Positions 62,304 to 64,000 of a stretch of DNA of 64,000 nt are shown piece after piece. The DNA is from Opitutia bacterium (GTDB lineage Bacteria > Verrucomicrobiota > Verrucomicrobiia > Opitutales > Opitutaceae), in contig JACRHS010000018.1 in the NCBI GenBank assembly GCA_016217595.1, forward strand, positions 62,001 to 126,000. Direction: 5' to 3'. The notes beneath the pieces are model-generated. The model was not told the DNA's origin, ran no database searches, and saw nothing but the letters and a program-made list of their open reading frames with translations. Position 1 is the stretch's first letter. Each line of letters opens with the position of its first letter. The translations under genes and the position numbers were made by a program.

Positions 62304-62329
62304 ATAACACCGACGCGGCAAAAATCCCT
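62304..62329 (-). promoter_or_regulatory. candidate ECF-type promoter of module 2
   Basis: Read leftward: AGGGATTTT (62329-62321), 12 bases, GTTAT (62308-62304), then 33 bases to the ATG at 62270. It matches the two back-to-back motifs at 46.6 kb. The spacer bases before GTTAT (TCGGT) also resemble the TCGGG of module 1. Confidence 0.6.
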
Positions 62330-62403
62330 GCAAATCTCCGGCGTATTTTTTTAACAAACCACGCGACTCCCGGCGGGCGCGATCGTCTGACCGCGCCGCG
62401 CCC

Positions 62404-63408
62404 TCACGTGGCGGTGTCGTACACGTGGGTCGTGACGATGCCCTGGAGCGGCTGGCCGGCGACGTAGGCGCGAAGGTTGCGCATGGCGTAGGTGCCGGCA
62501 TCGCGCCGGCGCTCGGCGGTGGGGCCGGCGACGTGCGGCGTGAGCGAGACGTTGCGCAGACCGCGCAACGGATGCGCGGCGGGCAATGGCTCGGTGGCAA
62601 AAACGTCGAGGCCGAATTGCACGCGGCCTTCCTGCGCGACGCGGATGAGGCCGGCTTCATCGACCACGGCGCCGCGGCCGACATTGACGAAAGCGCCGCC
62701 CGGCCGGATCAGCCGCAGGTGACGCTCCTGCACGATGCCGCGCGTGGCCGGCAGCAGCGGCGCGACTTCGACGATGATGTCGTTTTCCGCGAACAGCGTT
62801 TCCAACGACGTGACGGGGCTCACGCCCCACTCGGCGGCGACAGCGGGAGTGACGTCGGGTGAAAACACCGAGAGCGTCGGGTTGAACGGCCGGAGCAGTT
62901 TCACGAGCTCGCGCGCGACGCGGCCGAAACCGTGCAGGCCGATGCGGCGCTCGAATAGCGAGGTGGACTCGCGATCGTCGGTTTTCCACGCGCCTTCCTG
63001 ATGCATGGCGAGCGTCCAGTGCGTGGTCCGGCGCAGGCAGGAGAGGACGTGCAACAGGGCGGCCTCGGCCACGGTGCGGCTGATGGCGTCGCCCCAGTTG
63101 GTGAGCAACAGTCCGCTTTCCAAGTGGGCGCGCGTCACGAGGTGTTTCACGGAGCCGCACAGGTAGCACACGTACCGCAGGCGCGGCGGGAGTTCGGGGG
63201 GCAGCGCGGGCGTGTTCCAGGCGGCGACGAGTACCTCGGGATTGGCAGCGGCGAGGGCATGTTGAAAATCGGTCGCGCTGAGTCCGACAGTGGAGAGCGA
63301 GCGAAAATCCGGAGTCAGCGCGCGCACCTCGGACAGCAGCGGCTCAGGCAGAAAATCCTGCGTTTCGGTGGGCGTGAGGGCGGCGAGAAGAACAGCGGGC
63401 GCGGGCAT
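62404..63408 (-). CDS. D-2-hydroxyacid dehydrogenase family protein
   Basis: The 334-residue product has the nucleotide-binding and catalytic layout of D-isomer 2-hydroxyacid dehydrogenases: NWGDAISRTVAEAALLHVLS, RRIGLHGFGRVARELVKLL (GxGxxG), IIVEVAPLLPATRGIV, FVNVGRGAVVDEAGL (catalytic Arg region), VFATEPLPAAHPLR and VSLTPHVAGPT with the His. It could act on a sugar acid or on phosphoglycerate. The ATG at 63408 is used. Its neighbour is a LacI-type regulator 66 bases upstream on the same strand, which fits sugar-acid catabolism. Confidence 0.8.
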   Translation of the reverse strand: MPAPAVLLAALTPTETQDFLPEPLLSEVRALTPDFRSLSTVGLSATDFQHALAAANPEVLVAAWNTPALPPELPPRLRYVCYLCGSVKHLVTRAHLESGLLLTNWGDAISRTVAEAALLHVLSCLRRTTHWTLAMHQEGAWKTDDRESTSLFERRIGLHGFGRVARELVKLLRPFNPTLSVFSPDVTPAVAAEWGVSPVTSLETLFAENDIIVEVAPLLPATRGIVQERHLRLIRPGGAFVNVGRGAVVDEAGLIRVAQEGRVQFGLDVFATEPLPAAHPLRGLRNVSLTPHVAGPTAERRRDAGTYAMRNLRAYVAGQPLQGIVTTHVYDTAT

Positions 63409-63474
63409 AAGCGGAGGCGGTGCAGCATGACCGACGAGACGCGAAAGCAAAGCCTGGAAGCGTCCGCGACGCGC

Positions 63475-64000
63475 TCAGGCCGCCGGTCCGGAGGTCTCGC
63501 CCAGCACGAGTTCCGAGGGGAGAAGCAGTTCGGTGAACGCTTCGTCGGCCGCGCCCGTGCTCGCCAGCAGGAGGCGGCCGGCGGCTTCGCCGAGTTGCAC
63601 CGGATCGCAACCGGCACCGGTCACCGCCAGCGCATCGTCGTCCGAGGGCGCGCGCGGCTTGTCGGCGCCGACGATGCTCAGGTCCTGGGGAATGCGATAC
63701 GCATCGTGGCGCAACGCCCGCACGGCGCCCTCGGCCATGAGGCAATTGAAACAGATCAACGCGGTGGGGGCGTCGGGCTGACAGAGCAACGGGAGCAGTT
63801 GGCGCGCGGCCTCCGCGCCTTCGGAACGATCGGCCTCGCGCAAGCTGACCATGGCCCGGGGATCGAGTTGCAGGCCCAGTCCGCGCAGGGCGGCGGTGCA
63901 GGCGTTGAAGCGCATTTCGTGGCGGCCGAGACCCGAGTTGCCGCCGAGCCAGCCGAAACGGCGATGCCCTTGCGCGTGGAGGTGTCGCACGAGTTGCTCG
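63475..64000 (-). CDS. LacI-family transcriptional regulator (partial, C-terminal part)
   Basis: Only about 175 residues of the sugar-binding domain lie inside the window, and the 5' end is cut off at 64000. The visible part has GHRRFGWLGGNSGL, RFNACTAALRGLGLQLD, PTALICFNCLMAEGAVRAL, VGADKPRAPSDDDALAVTGAGCDP and ELLLPSELVLGETS, the periplasmic-binding-protein-like fold typical of LacI/GalR regulators. It is probably the local regulator of the downstream dehydrogenase gene. Confidence 0.78.
   Translation of the reverse strand, partial: EQLVRHLHAQGHRRFGWLGGNSGLGRHEMRFNACTAALRGLGLQLDPRAMVSLREADRSEGAEAARQLLPLLCQPDAPTALICFNCLMAEGAVRALRHDAYRIPQDLSIVGADKPRAPSDDDALAVTGAGCDPVQLGEAAGRLLLASTGAADEAFTELLLPSELVLGETSGPAA

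Overview
The window is high-GC bacterial chromosome from a Gram-negative organism with an outer membrane: lipoproteins, TonB-type C-terminal domains, RND efflux, and heptose pathways for surface glycans are all present. The gene styles (many GTG starts, weak ribosome binding sites, divergent MurA, large glycan operons) would fit Verrucomicrobiota, family Opitutaceae. That placement is inference, since there is no rRNA here. I saw no tRNA, rRNA, CRISPR array or recognisable transposase.

Layout. 0-14.5 kb is the variable part of a surface-glycan locus: an exported protein, a CDP-tyvelose-epimerase-like SDR, GT-C membrane proteins (one an internal tandem duplication of 1267 aa), three SAM methyltransferases, and an AT-rich island (about 10.1-13.8 kb) with two tandem secreted beta-helix proteins and an unusual three-arm hairpin. 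A fragment of an acyltransferase lies at the right edge of this region. 14.7-25.2 kb (minus strand) is one long operon: three glycosyltransferases, a small transaldolase, a complete GDP-D-glycero-alpha-D-manno-heptose set (GmhB, GmhA, HddC, HddA) and a Gfo/Idh oxidoreductase. 25.2-34.4 kb has an AraC regulator divergent from a GH38 alpha-mannosidase, RuvB, a MurA-family enzyme, a disordered RGG protein and small genes. 34.5-36.9 kb is an ilvBN operon preceded by a Val/Leu-rich leader peptide and a terminator, a classical attenuator. 37-39.8 kb has a carbonic anhydrase, a Tat-exported aldo/keto reductase and a secreted protein.

39.9-48.1 kb is a metal-resistance locus. An RND pump gene (carrying an in-frame amber codon), an adaptor with two heavy-metal-binding domains, a TolC-like protein and a YHS-type protein read leftward. 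Divergently there is a three-gene module resembling CnrYXH: a small membrane anti-sigma candidate, a periplasmic sensor and an ECF sigma factor. A second copy of this module lies at 60.9-62.3 kb. The same promoter-like motif, AGGGATTTT-N11/12-GTTAT, precedes both modules and also the divergent efflux operon. This is the best candidate here for a little-described regulatory system.

48.2-64 kb is mixed: a coiled-coil membrane protein with an orphan C-terminal domain, MazG-like and WYL proteins, two VOC proteins, a thioredoxin-TPR-like gene flanked by direct repeats, a Crp/Fnr operon with a perfect FNR-type box, a DUF192 lipoprotein, an M24 peptidase, the beta-heptose kinase/phosphatase pair (RfaE1 and GmhB), a zincless Fpg glycosylase, an isomerase-like TIM barrel, a TonB-domain protein, a D-2-hydroxyacid dehydrogenase and the end of a LacI-type regulator.

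Coordinates and motifs were read by eye. Assignments rest on motif recognition, not on database searches.
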